Assembly (NCBI GenBank): GCA_001512835.1 | Contig: LFRQ01000106.1 | Span: forward strand, 42,921-85,102 | DNA from: Clostridia bacterium DTU022 | Lineage (GTDB): Bacteria > Bacillota > Dethiobacteria > DTU022 | Length of the DNA: 42,182 bases | Direction: 5' to 3' | Shown here: positions 7,329 to 16,113 of the stretch, one piece after another | Layout of the letters: the number at the start of each line of letters is the position of its first letter | Position numbering within the stretch: the first letter of the stretch is position 1 | The notes under the pieces: model-generated | What the model was told of the DNA's origin: nothing | The model's database searches: none | The model's input: only the letters and a program-made list of their open reading frames with translations | Program-made: the position numbers and the translations under genes

Positions 7329-8332
7329 TAACGGTCGCCTCCCCCGTCTTCTTGCTCCTCCGCGTACAGCCAACAGCTCACTCTTCGGCCGGGCTCCGGC
7401 TGGAGTTCCGGCGGGCTCTCCTGCCGGCAGATCTCCCGCCGCCGGTGGCAGCGGGGGTGGTAGAGGCAGCCCGGGGGCCGGTTGAGAAGGTCGGGCCCCT
7501 GTCCCGGGATGGGCTGCAGCGGCTTCCGCTCCCCCGCCAGCGCCGGCCGGGAAGCAATCAGCCCCCCGGTATAGGGGTGCAGCGGCCTTTTTAAAAGAGC
7601 CGCCGTCTCCGCCTCCTCCACAATTCTTCCGGCGTACATCACCGCCACCCGGTCGGCCATTTCGGCCACCACGCCCAAGTCGTGGGAAATCAGGATAAAG
7701 GCGGTATTGAAGCGGCGCTGCATCTCTTTCATCAACTCCAGGACCTGGGCCTGGATGGTAACATCCAGGGCGGTGGTGGGCTCATCGGCAATAATCAGCT
7801 TCGGCTTCCCGGAGAGGGCCATGGCGATCATGGCCCGCTGAAGCATCCCCCCGCTGAGCCGGTGCGGGTACTCCCGGGCCACCCGCTCCGGCCGGGGCAG
7901 CCCCACCAGCCGCAGCATCTCCACGGCCCGGGTCCGGGCCTCCTTTTTCGACAGCCCCCGGTGCAGCCTGAGGACCTCCTCCACCTGGCAGCCGATGGTG
8001 TAAACGGGGTTCAGAGCGCCGGCCGGTGCCTGGAAGATCATCGCCATCTCTCCGCCCCGGATCCGGCGCATCTCTTTCTCCCCCAGCCCCTGGAGCTCCC
8101 TCCCGTCAAAGAGGAGGGCCCGGGCTTCAACTTTGCCGGGGGGTTGGGGAAGCAGGCGGAGCAAGCTCAAAGAGGTCACGCTCTTCCCGGATCCCGACTC
8201 GCCCACCAGGCCCAGAACCTCCCCGGGCTTAACCCGGAAGGAGATGCCGTCCACGGCCGTCAGGCGGCCCTGAAAAGTATCAAAGGCAACTCGCAAATCC
8301 TCCACCTGCAGCAAGCAGTCCAGGGCCGTCAC
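7328..8332 (-). CDS. oppD: Oligopeptide/dipeptide ABC transporter ATP-binding protein (OppD-like)
   Basis: The 334-residue partner ATPase. It has Walker A GESGSGKS, signature LSGGM, Walker B LIIADEPTTALD, the H-loop ISHDLG, and a C-terminal CLYHPRC motif. The start is unsettled. GTG at 8332 overlaps the oppC stop (GTGA) but leaves no space for a ribosome-binding site. A perfect GGAGG sits exactly 8 bases before an in-frame CTG at 8323, and a TTG is at 8314. The mature N-terminus would in each case begin shortly before LLQVEDLRVAF. Confidence 0.92.
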   Translation of the reverse strand: MTALDCLLQVEDLRVAFDTFQGRLTAVDGISFRVKPGEVLGLVGESGSGKSVTSLSLLRLLPQPPGKVEARALLFDGRELQGLGEKEMRRIRGGEMAMIFQAPAGALNPVYTIGCQVEEVLRLHRGLSKKEARTRAVEMLRLVGLPRPERVAREYPHRLSGGMLQRAMIAMALSGKPKLIIADEPTTALDVTIQAQVLELMKEMQRRFNTAFILISHDLGVVAEMADRVAVMYAGRIVEEAETAALLKRPLHPYTGGLIASRPALAGERKPLQPIPGQGPDLLNRPPGCLYHPRCHRRREICRQESPPELQPEPGRRVSCWLYAEEQEDGGGDR

Positions 8333-9240
8333 CTCCTTTGGCGGGGATCCAGGGCATCCCTCAGCCCGTCGCCGATGAGGTTGATGCTTAAAACCGCCAG
8401 GAAGATCATCAAGCCGGGAGGAAGCCAGATCCACCACCGGCTGGAGATTATCCGGATATTACGGGCCGCCTCCAGCATGTTCCCCCAGCTGGGCGTCGGC
8501 CGGGGGACTCCCATGCCCAGGAAGCTCAGCCCGGCTTCAATCAAGATGGCGCCGGCCATGGAAAAGGTGGCGCTGATCAAGAGGGGCGCCAGGGCGTTGG
8601 GCAGAAGGTGGCGGAAGATAATGCGCCCCTCCTTCAGGCCCAGGGAACGGGCGGCCAGGACAAAATTCGCCTCCTTGAGGCTAAGAAACTGCCCCCGAAC
8701 CAGGCGGCAGGTTTCCGTCCAGGAAAGCAGGCCGATGATCAGGATCGTATTGTAGACGCTGGGGCCGAAAACGGCGGCCGCGGTAAGAGCCAGGGCCAGG
8801 GAGGGAAAGGAGAGTACCGTATCCGCCAGGCGCATCACCAGGGTGTCCACAAATTTGCCGTAGTAGCCGGCCAGGGCGCCCAGAAGGATGCCGATAGACA
8901 ACTGCAGGGCCGTGGCTCCCAGCCCCACGGCCAGGGAGACCCGCCCCCCGTAAAGAAGCCTGGTTAGATTGTCCCGGCCCAGGCTGTCATTCCCCAGGGG
9001 ATGAGCCCTGCTGGGGGGAGCCTCTTTCAAGGAGAGGTACTGGTAGTCCCGCGGATGGGGGGCGATCACCGGGGCCAGCAGGGAGAGAAGAATAAGGGCC
9101 AGCAGGATGAAGAGGGCCGCCAGGGCGATCTTGTTGCGCTTGAAACGGCTCCAGACCGTCTTGAGCGGGCCGGGCCCCTCTTCTACCGGGAAACCCCAGG
9201 GCGGGGCGGTTGCAATGAAGCCGCCGCCGGTTCTTTTCAC
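8329..9240 (-). CDS. oppC: Peptide ABC transporter permease (OppC-like)
   Basis: A 303-residue permease with an N-terminal membrane anchor (residues about 38-60), the HPLGNDSLGRD region typical of the OppC N-terminal domain, and five more helices with the EAA-type loop (EANFVLAARSLGLKEGRIIFRH, then HLLPNA). It forms the membrane channel with OppB. The start is GTG with GGAGG 7 bases upstream. It is separated from oppB by 13 bases. Confidence 0.94.
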   Translation of the reverse strand: MKRTGGGFIATAPPWGFPVEEGPGPLKTVWSRFKRNKIALAALFILLALILLSLLAPVIAPHPRDYQYLSLKEAPPSRAHPLGNDSLGRDNLTRLLYGGRVSLAVGLGATALQLSIGILLGALAGYYGKFVDTLVMRLADTVLSFPSLALALTAAAVFGPSVYNTILIIGLLSWTETCRLVRGQFLSLKEANFVLAARSLGLKEGRIIFRHLLPNALAPLLISATFSMAGAILIEAGLSFLGMGVPRPTPSWGNMLEAARNIRIISSRWWIWLPPGLMIFLAVLSINLIGDGLRDALDPRQRR

Positions 9241-9253
9241 GCTTGCTCCTCCT

Positions 9254-10222
9254 TTATCGATATCGGATCCGCGGGTCGGCTGCGGCGTAAAAGATATCCG
9301 CCAGCAGGTTGCCCAGGATTACCATCAGGGCCAGGAAAAGGTTGATCCCCATCAAGAGGGGATAATCAAGGGTTTGGACCGCCTCCAGGCTGAGAACACC
9401 CATGCCCGGCCAGGCAAAAACTATTTCCGTGAGGAGGGCGCCGGAAAAGAGCAGGGGGAGGCTCAGCCCCAGGATAGTGATCACCGGGATCAGGGCATTG
9501 CGCAGGGCATGCCGATAGATCACCACCCGCTGGGCCAGGCCTTTGGCCCTGGCCGTCCGGATGTAGTCCTGGCCCAGGACCTCCAGCATGCTGGAGCGGA
9601 TGAAGCGAACAAAACGGGCCGTTTCGGCACAGGCCAGGACGGAGACGGGAAGAACCAGGTGGTGGGCCAGGTCCAGGAGATAGCCCAGCCGGCTGCCGTG
9701 TTCCCTGCCGATATCCGTCATACCGCCCACGGGAAACCAGCCCAGGTCGAAGGCAAACAGCTTCACGGCGGCGATGCCCAGAAAAAACACCGGCACCGAT
9801 ACGGCGGCCATGGTCAGGAAAGTTACCAGGTAGTCGCCCCGGGAATACTGGTGCGTGGCCGAGTAGACCCCGATGGGGACGGCGACCAGGAAGCTTAAAG
9901 AGAGCGCGGTGAAAGTCAACAGCAAGGTGGGCCCGAGCCGGGCCCGAATCAGATCGGCCACGGAACGCCCGGAATAGCGAATGGAGTAGCCCAAGTTCCC
10001 CCGGGCCGTTTCCGAGAGCCAGGTCAGATAGCGCTGGAGCAGCGGCCGGTCCAGGCCCAGCTGCTTCTCCCGGGCCTCGATCTGCTCCCAGGTCATGTGC
10101 GGGCCAATCAAGTAGGAGAGAGAGCTGCCCGGAACGGCATTAATAATTAGAAAGACCAGGAAAGAGATCCCCACCAGAGTGGGGATAACCTGCAGCAGCC
10201 GCCGCGCCAGGTAATGCCTCAT
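9254..10222 (-). CDS. oppB: Peptide ABC transporter permease (OppB-like)
   Basis: A 322-residue permease beginning MRHYLARRLLQVIPTLVGIS, the standard first helix of OppB/DppB, followed by five more helices and the EAA loop (QDYIRTARAKGLAQRVVIYRH, then HALRNA). It pairs with OppC in the membrane. The ATG follows GAGAGGATCTT. An imperfect hairpin lies between it and oppA upstream. Confidence 0.94.
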   Translation of the reverse strand: MRHYLARRLLQVIPTLVGISFLVFLIINAVPGSSLSYLIGPHMTWEQIEAREKQLGLDRPLLQRYLTWLSETARGNLGYSIRYSGRSVADLIRARLGPTLLLTFTALSLSFLVAVPIGVYSATHQYSRGDYLVTFLTMAAVSVPVFFLGIAAVKLFAFDLGWFPVGGMTDIGREHGSRLGYLLDLAHHLVLPVSVLACAETARFVRFIRSSMLEVLGQDYIRTARAKGLAQRVVIYRHALRNALIPVITILGLSLPLLFSGALLTEIVFAWPGMGVLSLEAVQTLDYPLLMGINLFLALMVILGNLLADIFYAAADPRIRYR

Positions 10223-10247
10223 AAGATCCTCTCCCGCCTAGCAAGGA

Positions 10248-10284
10248 AAGATGGCCCCGGGCCTTTCCCCTTCCGGGCCATCTT
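10248..10284 (-). other. Intercistronic hairpin between oppA and oppB
   Basis: AAGATGGCCCCGG and CCGGGCCATCTT form a 12-bp stem with one bulge, 18 bases after the oppA stop on the minus strand. There is no proper U run. Such hairpins usually stabilise the upstream message or partly terminate, giving more binding protein than permease. Confidence 0.55.
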
Positions 10285-10301
10285 GAAACTCCGGATACCG
10301 C

Positions 10302-11912
10302 CTACTCCAGATACCACTCCCACACGTTCCAATAAATATCAAAGGGATCGGGACGGAAGCCTTTAATCCTGGGGTTGGAAACCCAGGCTTCGTTTTCCGA
10401 GTAGAGCCATACATAGGGAGCTTCCTGGAGAAGCAGCTCCTGCCACTGGTAGTAAGCCGCCTTGCGCTCCTCCCGGTCCAGGACGGATCGCCCGGCGTAA
10501 ATCAGCCGGTCGTTCTCGGGGTGGTCAAAGCCCACGGCATTCAGCATATCGGTACTGAGCCAGATCCCCGAGGGATCGGGGTCAATATTCATCTTCCAGC
10601 CCAGGAGAAAGAGGTCGAAATCGCGCTCCCCGAAAATACGGGGTCCTACCACGGCCGGCTCCACCAGCTCTATTTGAATCTCAATGCCCAGCTCTTTGAG
10701 CATCTGCTGAATGATCTCCGCGTTCTGCAGCCGGTGGGCGGGACCTTTCACGCAGAGCAGGTCCAGCGCCAACTTCTGACCGTCCTTGTAACGGAAACCG
10801 TCGTCCCCCAGGGACCAGCCGGCTTCTTCCAGCAGCGCCTCGGCCTTCTTCCGGTCATAGGGAAGGGGCTCCAGGGAAGGGTTAAAAGCCCAGGACTGGG
10901 CGGGAATATGTCCTACCGGGACAATTCCGCGGCCGTCAAAGAGGGTCTCGATCATCGCTTCGCGATCCAGAGCGTGGGTAATGGCCAGGCGCACCCGCCG
11001 GTCGCTCAGGATTTGGTGCTTTAAATTCATTCCCATAAACTGGTACTGGCCGGAGGGAAACTCGGTCACCTTCAGGCCGTACTCTTCAAAGAGGGCCAGC
11101 TCCTCGTCATTGGGCTGAACCCAGGCAATATCCGAGGAGCCCGTCAGGATCTCGGCCAGGGCCACTTCCGGGCTGGCCACCTTGACAAAGATGCGCTCCA
11201 GGCGGGGGGCGCCCCGATGGTAGCGGTCATAGCGCTCCAGCTCGATAAACTGGCCTTCCACGTAGCGCACGAACTTGAAGGGACCCGCTCCCACCGGCTT
11301 GGCAATCGCCGGGTGCTGGTCCAGTTCCCCTACCGGAGTTCCTTCAAAAAGATGGCGGGGAGAAATCCCCCAAGTGGCGATGTTGGCCGGAGTGGGAGCA
11401 TCCACCTGGGTCAAGTGGAACCGGATCTCCCGCTCGTTGATAATTTCAATCCCGGAGAGTTCATCGGCCTCGCCGGAGTTATAAGCTTCGAAACCTTCGA
11501 TAAACTGCCACATGGAAGCGTTGGGACCGGTATAGTCGGGGTGGCACATCCATTCAAAGGTCCACTTTACGTCGGCCGTGGTAACTTTCGTTCCGTCATG
11601 AAAATAGATATCGTCCCTTAACTTGAAGTATATGGACTTGTTGTCCTGGCTCATCTCCATCTTTTCCGCCAGTTCCGGTACCAGGTTGTATTCATTATCG
11701 GGATCGTAGCGCATCAGCCCGGCAAATACGGGCGCATAGGCGTAGTAGTCATAAGTGCTGCTGGATAAATTGGGGTTAAAGATCCCGTCAGGTTCGCTCC
11801 AGAGAGCGATGATTACCCGGTCGTCCCCGGCGGCCTGCTGGTCGCAGCCGGCGAGGACAAAAGCTGCTAACGTCAGGAGAATTAACAATAAAGCCACACT
11901 TTTTTTTGACAT
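10302..11912 (-). CDS. oppA: Peptide-binding lipoprotein (solute-binding protein family 5)
   Basis: A 536-residue extracellular binding protein. The signal peptide (MSKKSVALLLILLTLAAFVL) ends in the lipobox LAGC, so Cys22 or 23 is probably lipidated. The family-5 signature is visible around DNKSIYFKLRDDIYFHDGTKVTTADVKWTFE. The mature protein captures peptides for OppBCDF. The exact substrate (oligopeptide, dipeptide or other) cannot be read from sequence. A sigma-H-like promoter at 12015-12044 suggests induction at the transition phase, as for opp (spo0K) in Bacillus, whose peptide import feeds sporulation. Confidence 0.94.
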   Translation of the reverse strand: MSKKSVALLLILLTLAAFVLAGCDQQAAGDDRVIIALWSEPDGIFNPNLSSSTYDYYAYAPVFAGLMRYDPDNEYNLVPELAEKMEMSQDNKSIYFKLRDDIYFHDGTKVTTADVKWTFEWMCHPDYTGPNASMWQFIEGFEAYNSGEADELSGIEIINEREIRFHLTQVDAPTPANIATWGISPRHLFEGTPVGELDQHPAIAKPVGAGPFKFVRYVEGQFIELERYDRYHRGAPRLERIFVKVASPEVALAEILTGSSDIAWVQPNDEELALFEEYGLKVTEFPSGQYQFMGMNLKHQILSDRRVRLAITHALDREAMIETLFDGRGIVPVGHIPAQSWAFNPSLEPLPYDRKKAEALLEEAGWSLGDDGFRYKDGQKLALDLLCVKGPAHRLQNAEIIQQMLKELGIEIQIELVEPAVVGPRIFGERDFDLFLLGWKMNIDPDPSGIWLSTDMLNAVGFDHPENDRLIYAGRSVLDREERKAAYYQWQELLLQEAPYVWLYSENEAWVSNPRIKGFRPDPFDIYWNVWEWYLE

Positions 11913-12014
11913 TCGTCACTTTTTCCCCCTTTTTTACTACGATTCAACCGGGTTCAATTTTCTGTTTTAATAGTAAAATACTGCTGATTATTAACTCTGT
12001 TTCATTATTTTACA

Positions 12015-12044
12015 TGCTTCGCTGCCTATATACATAATTCCTTC
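12015..12044 (-). promoter_or_regulatory. Possible sigma-H-like promoter of the opp operon
   Basis: GAAGGAATT, 12 bases, AGCGAAGCA on the minus strand. The -35 matches RNAGGAWWW fully; the -10 deviates at the T of GAAT. It leaves a leader of about 100 bases before oppA. The rest of 11913-12139 is AT-rich with no gene that I can see. Confidence 0.4.
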
Positions 12045-12139
12045 TATTATTGGCGGGTATTAAATCAATTCAATCATTTTAATATAGATGACTGGGACGA
12101 GAAAAGGAGTAAAATAGATCATGATGTTGGGCAATTGGG

Positions 12140-12166
12140 AAAGCCGCCTGAATTGCAGGCGGCTTT
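12140..12166 (-). terminator. Terminator of the msrAB unit
   Basis: An 11-bp perfect hairpin AAAGCCGCCTG / CAGGCGGCTTT with a 5-nt loop. On the minus strand it ends in TTTCCC, a short U run. It abuts the stop codon of the 37-codon frame at 12166-12279. Confidence 0.7.
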
Positions 12167-12279
12167 CAAGCATAGCCGGCCAAACGGACGGCCATGCCGA
12201 TGGCGGGCGAACGGCCCTCCTTCTCCGGACGGGAGCGGCCTTCCTGGAACTTCTCCGGATCAATAAAGAGAGGCGGCAG
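12166..12279 (-). CDS. Possible 37-residue protein downstream of msrAB (uncertain)
   Basis: The frame reads LPPLFIDPEKFQEGRSRPEK, then EGRSPAIGMAVRLAGYA and stop, directly after the msrAB stop and ending exactly at the terminator. The first possible codon is CTG, five bases after AAGAAGGCTAGG; no ATG, GTG or TTG is available before residue 29. The composition is protein-like and the position fits a last operon gene, but I do not recognise it. The frame continues open back into msrAB in another register, so it could be chance. Confidence 0.3.
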   Translation of the reverse strand: MPPLFIDPEKFQEGRSRPEKEGRSPAIGMAVRLAGYA

Positions 12280-12280
12280 C

Positions 12281-13258
12281 CTAGCCTTCTTTCTTCGGCC
12301 GCTTTTCCTGGAACAGCTCTCGGTAGCGGCCGTAGCCTTCCTTTTCCAGATCTTCCACGGGTATGAAGCGCAGGGCTGCCGAATTGATGCAGTAGCGCCT
12401 GCCCGTGGGGGCCGCCTCATCCTGGAAGACGTGCCCCAGGTGGGAATCGCCTCTCAAGCTCCGCACCTCGGTCCGGGGCGCAGCCAGGCTCAGGTCGGGC
12501 TTCTCCACCAGGTTTTCCGGGTGCAGGGGTTCGCTGAAGCTGGGCCAGCCGTGCCCGGAATCGTACTGGCTGAGGGTGCTGAAAAGGGGTTCTCCCGAAA
12601 CAATATCCACGTAGATTCCTTCCCGCCGGTTGTTCCAGTACTCGTTGGCGAAGGGGGGCTCGGTGGCGTTCAACTGGGTAACGGCATACTGCAGCGGGGT
12701 GAGTTCCTTGAAGCACCGGGCCCGGTCCCCCTTTTCCCCCCAGTGTTTTTGGATAAAGGCCTCCCGCCCCGACCCCTGCCGGTAGCGGCGGTACTGTTCC
12801 GGATTCTTGCGGTAAAAGGCCTGGTGATACTCCTCCGCCGGGTAGAAGTCCCCCGCCGGCAGTATGGCGGTAACTATGGGGCGGTCAAACCTGCCGGAGG
12901 CGGCCAGGGCCTCCTTGGAGGCTTCCGCCTTCTCCCGCTGCTCCCGGTCATGATAGAAAATGGCGGTGCGGTAAGGGTCCCCCCGATCGCTAAATTGTCC
13001 CCCGGGATCCGTGGGATCTATCTGGCGCCAGAAGACCTCCAGAAGCCGGTCATAGGCTACCCGCCCGGGATCATAAGTTATCTGGACCGCTTCGTAGTGG
13101 CCCGTGGTTTTGGAGGCCACCTCCCGGTAGCTGGGGTCTTTTTTGTGGCCCCCGGTATATCCGGCAACAACCTTAACTACTCCCGGTATGCTTTCAAAAG
13201 GAGCCACCATGCACCAGAAGCAGCCGCCGGCAAAGGTGGCCTGTTTATATGCGGGCAA
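12281..13258 (-). CDS. msrAB: Bifunctional peptide methionine sulfoxide reductase MsrA/MsrB
   Basis: A 325-residue fusion that repairs both diastereomers of oxidised methionine. The MsrA half starts with the catalytic GCFWC (Cys13). The MsrB half has [20 protein letters not shown] and RYCINSAAL, whose Cys is catalytic. The zinc CxxC pairs of some MsrB forms are absent, and the GCGWPSF resolving Cys is His here, so recycling may use another Cys. I choose TTG at 13258 because GGAGG lies 8 bases upstream; the longer frame to 13291 has no such site. It is probably cytosolic, having no signal peptide. Confidence 0.94.
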   Translation of the reverse strand: MPAYKQATFAGGCFWCMVAPFESIPGVVKVVAGYTGGHKKDPSYREVASKTTGHYEAVQITYDPGRVAYDRLLEVFWRQIDPTDPGGQFSDRGDPYRTAIFYHDREQREKAEASKEALAASGRFDRPIVTAILPAGDFYPAEEYHQAFYRKNPEQYRRYRQGSGREAFIQKHWGEKGDRARCFKELTPLQYAVTQLNATEPPFANEYWNNRREGIYVDIVSGEPLFSTLSQYDSGHGWPSFSEPLHPENLVEKPDLSLAAPRTEVRSLRGDSHLGHVFQDEAAPTGRRYCINSAALRFIPVEDLEKEGYGRYRELFQEKRPKKEG

Positions 13259-13502
13259 CGGGCTCACCTCCGAGTCATTATGGCCGGGCATGCCTGCCCG
13301 GGCTGACTTTAATATGGCCGACGGGCGGCCAATTATACCCGGGGACCGCCGCCGCGCCGGCTGCCCCGCACGGAACGGATTCTTGCCGCCGGCGGTTTGC
13401 AGGCCGGGAAGCGACCTCCCCCTTTGCCGCCCGCCCTTTGACGCCGCCCTTTGACGCCCCCTTTACCACCCCCGGGCGGCTCCTTACTTTTTTTGCGTCC
13501 CG
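13259..13502. other. Gene-free GC-rich stretch
   Basis: The gap between the divergent msrAB and the PH-like gene is 13259-13570. No convincing ORF is seen. It holds a short imperfect direct repeat (CCGCCCTTTGACG, CCGCCCTTTGACG at about 13430-13456) and the sigma-H-like promoter listed next. Confidence 0.5.
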
Positions 13503-13532
13503 GCAGGATTTTATGTAAAAACCGTGGAAACT
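13503..13532 (+). promoter_or_regulatory. sigma-H-like promoter of the PH-like/zinc-ribbon operon
   Basis: GCAGGATTT, 12 bases, GTGGAAACT. The -35 fits RNAGGAWWW fully; the -10 keeps GAA but not the following T. The ATG of the first gene is 38 bases downstream. Confidence 0.5.
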
Positions 13533-13570
13533 TAACAAAGCTTTCGACGCCCATTGGAAGGGAAAAAAAT

Positions 13571-14944
13571 ATGGAGGAAACACAGGTATACTTCTCCGGT
13601 GAAGCTTCCTACAAACGACTGGGAGCCGACAACACCCCCGCTGCGGAAGGAAAGGGCCGGATTTTCCTGGAGCAGGAACACTTCTTCCTCCAGGGGGAAA
13701 AGGGCGAGCATTTGCGCCTTCCCTACCGCAACATAATCGAGACTGAACACAGCGACTACCGGGTTGCCCTCGGGCTTTCCTCGGGAGAGCGGCTGGTCCT
13801 GGAGCGCCTGGGCTACGGCTATGAAGATTTCCTGCGCCTGCTCTTTAAGCTGCGCGGAGAAATGCTGCTTCAGGACATGCTGATGCACGAAAAAGTAAGG
13901 GACCACGGCTTCGAAGCCGCCTACAGCCGTCATGACCGGAACGGGAATCTCCTGGAAGAAGGCCGCTGCGAACCTCGCCTTTACCAGACCGCCCTGGTGA
14001 TCATACCGGAGAAAAGCGACCCCGTGCGCATACCCGCCGGCGAAATAATTTCCCTACAGGATGACCAGTACCGGATTGCCATCGCCACCGATTACGGGGA
14101 AAAGTTTACCTTCTCCAAAATGGGCTACCAGCGGGAGGGTTTCAAGGAGGCTTTGGCCTCCCTGCTCCACGAGCTGGAACAGGAAGCCTTCCTCCTGGTC
14201 CGGGAACTCCTGCCCCTGGCGGAACCGGACCAGTTGGCCCGGGTAGCCAGGCTGATGCGCGATGGGAGAGCGGCTTTGCGGAGCGAGATTGAAGCCGTCT
14301 CTCCCGAGCTGTGGGACCAGTTGGAAAAACAGCTGGAGAGCTCCCCCGCCTCCGCTGAATATAAATATTTAAAGAGCCTATCCTCGTCCCGGCAGGGAGC
14401 CGTGGGCATTAAGCGGGGTCTTATGGGCGAGCTTACGGGCACCTATATCTGGTTCCTGGTACCCCTCTGCTCCGCCGACCCGCAAAAGCCGGGCAACGCC
14501 GTCGCCCTGGAATCCTTCTCCGACACCGGCAGCGGGCGGGCTACATACTTTTTCCGTCTCTTCAGCCGGAAGGCTTACGCGGCAGGCTTCAAGAGCGAGG
14601 GGGAGATGGAAGGGGAGGTGGAGCAGATCCTCCGGCAAATAAATCACTGCATGCTGGCGGTGAATTTCCGCCGGGAGCCCATCTACCTCTCCTGGGAAAA
14701 GCTCCGCCAGCCCCGCTACGTGCACTACCTTTACGCCCTGCAGCGGCTGCCCGCCCTGCGGAAGCTGCGGGAACTGTATATCGGCCGGGTTATGCATAAA
14801 TCCCCCGAGCAGTGGCGCCGGGACGTGGAGGAGCTGCTCGCCTTTAACATCGCCACCCCGGAGGATGACGCGCGCTGGCGGGAAGAGGCCGACGGGGAAG
14901 AGGAGGAGTCTTTTGAAGACCGGGGGGGAATAACCGCCGGTTAA
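13571..14944 (+). CDS. Uncharacterised protein with two PH-like repeats
   Basis: A 457-residue soluble protein. Residues about 28-95 and 130-200 are repeats of one another: LRLPYRNIIETEHSDYRVAL ... LERLGYGYEDFLRLL aligns with VRIPAGEIISLQDDQYRIAI ... FSKMGYQREGFKEAL. Their beta-rich pattern ending in a helix resembles bacterial PH/GRAM-like domains, which is my inference. Residues 210-430 are mostly helical, and the end is very acidic. GGAAGGG lies 8 bases before the ATG. Two zinc-ribbon genes follow, apparently in one operon. Function is unknown. Confidence 0.8.
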   Translation: MEETQVYFSGEASYKRLGADNTPAAEGKGRIFLEQEHFFLQGEKGEHLRLPYRNIIETEHSDYRVALGLSSGERLVLERLGYGYEDFLRLLFKLRGEMLLQDMLMHEKVRDHGFEAAYSRHDRNGNLLEEGRCEPRLYQTALVIIPEKSDPVRIPAGEIISLQDDQYRIAIATDYGEKFTFSKMGYQREGFKEALASLLHELEQEAFLLVRELLPLAEPDQLARVARLMRDGRAALRSEIEAVSPELWDQLEKQLESSPASAEYKYLKSLSSSRQGAVGIKRGLMGELTGTYIWFLVPLCSADPQKPGNAVALESFSDTGSGRATYFFRLFSRKAYAAGFKSEGEMEGEVEQILRQINHCMLAVNFRREPIYLSWEKLRQPRYVHYLYALQRLPALRKLRELYIGRVMHKSPEQWRRDVEELLAFNIATPEDDARWREEADGEEEESFEDRGGITAG

Positions 14945-15026
14945 AGGCGGTCCCTCTTTAACTGATAAGCCGGTCAGCAGGAGGCCCGATTTCAGCAGTT
15001 ATTCTATCAGCAAAGGAGGTCATCAC

Positions 15027-15353
15027 TTGCCGGGATACATGATTCCCTGCCGCTATTGCCAGCAGCTGGTTCCTCCCGACGCCAATACCTGTCCGGCCTG
15101 CGGCAAGGTCAACCCCGTTCAGGCCCGTTGTCCCAAGTGCGCCCATCCCATCCGCAAAGGCTGGGTGGCCTGCAGTTCCTGTGGTCTCTCCCTGGAAATA
15201 ACCTGCCCCTTCTGCGGGCAGAAAACCTTCTTTTCCGACTACTGCGAGCACTGCGACCGCCGTCTGGTGGTTACTTGTCCCCACCGCAAGTGCCGCACTG
15301 AACAGCCTCCCCTGGGGGACAAGTGCATCAAGTGCGGCCGGGCGCTGGGCTAA
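15027..15353 (+). CDS. Multi-zinc-ribbon protein
   Basis: A 108-residue protein made almost entirely of Cys pairs: CRYC, CPAC, CPKC, CSSC, CPFC, CEHC, CPHRKC and CIKC, enough for four zinc ribbons in a row. One pair is spaced CX4C instead of CX2C. No catalytic domain is visible, so it probably binds a protein or nucleic acid partner. The start is TTG at 15027 with AAAGGAGG 7 bases upstream. It lies between the PH-like protein gene and another zinc-ribbon gene, all in the same direction. Confidence 0.85.
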   Translation: MPGYMIPCRYCQQLVPPDANTCPACGKVNPVQARCPKCAHPIRKGWVACSSCGLSLEITCPFCGQKTFFSDYCEHCDRRLVVTCPHRKCRTEQPPLGDKCIKCGRALG

Positions 15354-15382
15354 TCCATGATAAGGGAGTGAAAAAGACGAGC

Positions 15383-16042
15383 ATGCAGCCCTTTACCGAC
15401 AATTTTGAGGATAACAGCACGGAGGCGGGATTCCAGTTTACCTTCTACTGCGATCTCTGCCAGGAGGGTTACAAAACCAAGTTTATTGAGTCAAAAACCT
15501 ATAAAAAGGGCCGCCTTTTTAGAAACCTCGGCGGCATTGTAAGCACTGTATCGTCGCTGACGGGGAGATACAACCTGGGCGGCACCCTGGAAAGAGGCGC
15601 CGATATTCTCAGCGAAAGATTTCACGGGATGTCCCCCGATTGGCATAAGGAACATGAAGCCGCCTTCGCCTTGGCCCAAAACGAAGCCAAAGGCCGCTTC
15701 CATCGCTGTCCCAAGTGCCGCAAGTGGGTCTGCCCCAACGATTGGAATGAACAGGAGGGCCTCTGCGTAGAGTGCGCTCCCCGGGTCAACGTGGAGATAG
15801 CCTCGGCCAAGGCGCAGCGGATGGTAGAGGAGATCCAGGAGGAAGCCTCCAAGGCAAAGGTTTTCCACGGCAAGATCGAGAGCAAGCAGACCCTGTGCCC
15901 TCAATGCGGCAAGCCGGCGGGGGAAGGGAAGTTCTGCATCAACTGCGGCGCCTCATTGCAAATGGTGGAGTGCGAGCGCTGCGGAGCCCGGAATGCTCAC
16001 GAAGCCCGCTTCTGCGGGGAATGCGGCAACAGGCTGGCTTAG
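15383..16042 (+). CDS. Zinc-ribbon protein with N-terminal Cys-rich domain
   Basis: A 219-residue protein. The N-terminal domain has CDLC, a GRLFRNLGGIVSTVSSLTGRYN segment, and then CPKCRKWVC and CVEC. After a helical stretch come two C-terminal zinc ribbons, CPQC/CINC and CERC/CGEC. I take ATG at 15383; an in-frame GTG lies at 15368, and neither has an ideal ribosome-binding site. It is the third gene of the unit beginning at 13571, 29 bases after the preceding stop. Such proteins are annotated only as zinc-ribbon proteins; the role is unknown. Confidence 0.82.
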   Translation: MQPFTDNFEDNSTEAGFQFTFYCDLCQEGYKTKFIESKTYKKGRLFRNLGGIVSTVSSLTGRYNLGGTLERGADILSERFHGMSPDWHKEHEAAFALAQNEAKGRFHRCPKCRKWVCPNDWNEQEGLCVECAPRVNVEIASAKAQRMVEEIQEEASKAKVFHGKIESKQTLCPQCGKPAGEGKFCINCGASLQMVECERCGARNAHEARFCGECGNRLA

Positions 16043-16113
16043 CTCCGCAGACTGCGCCGTCCTCCTTCCCCGTCGAAAGGAGAAGGCGGCAGCAAGTTGC
16101 TTCTCGGCTTCCA

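Noticed and set aside
13451-13570. N-terminal extension of the PH-like protein
   Set aside because: The extra 40 codons run through the sigma-H-like promoter and have no ribosome-binding site; the ATG at 13571 has one.
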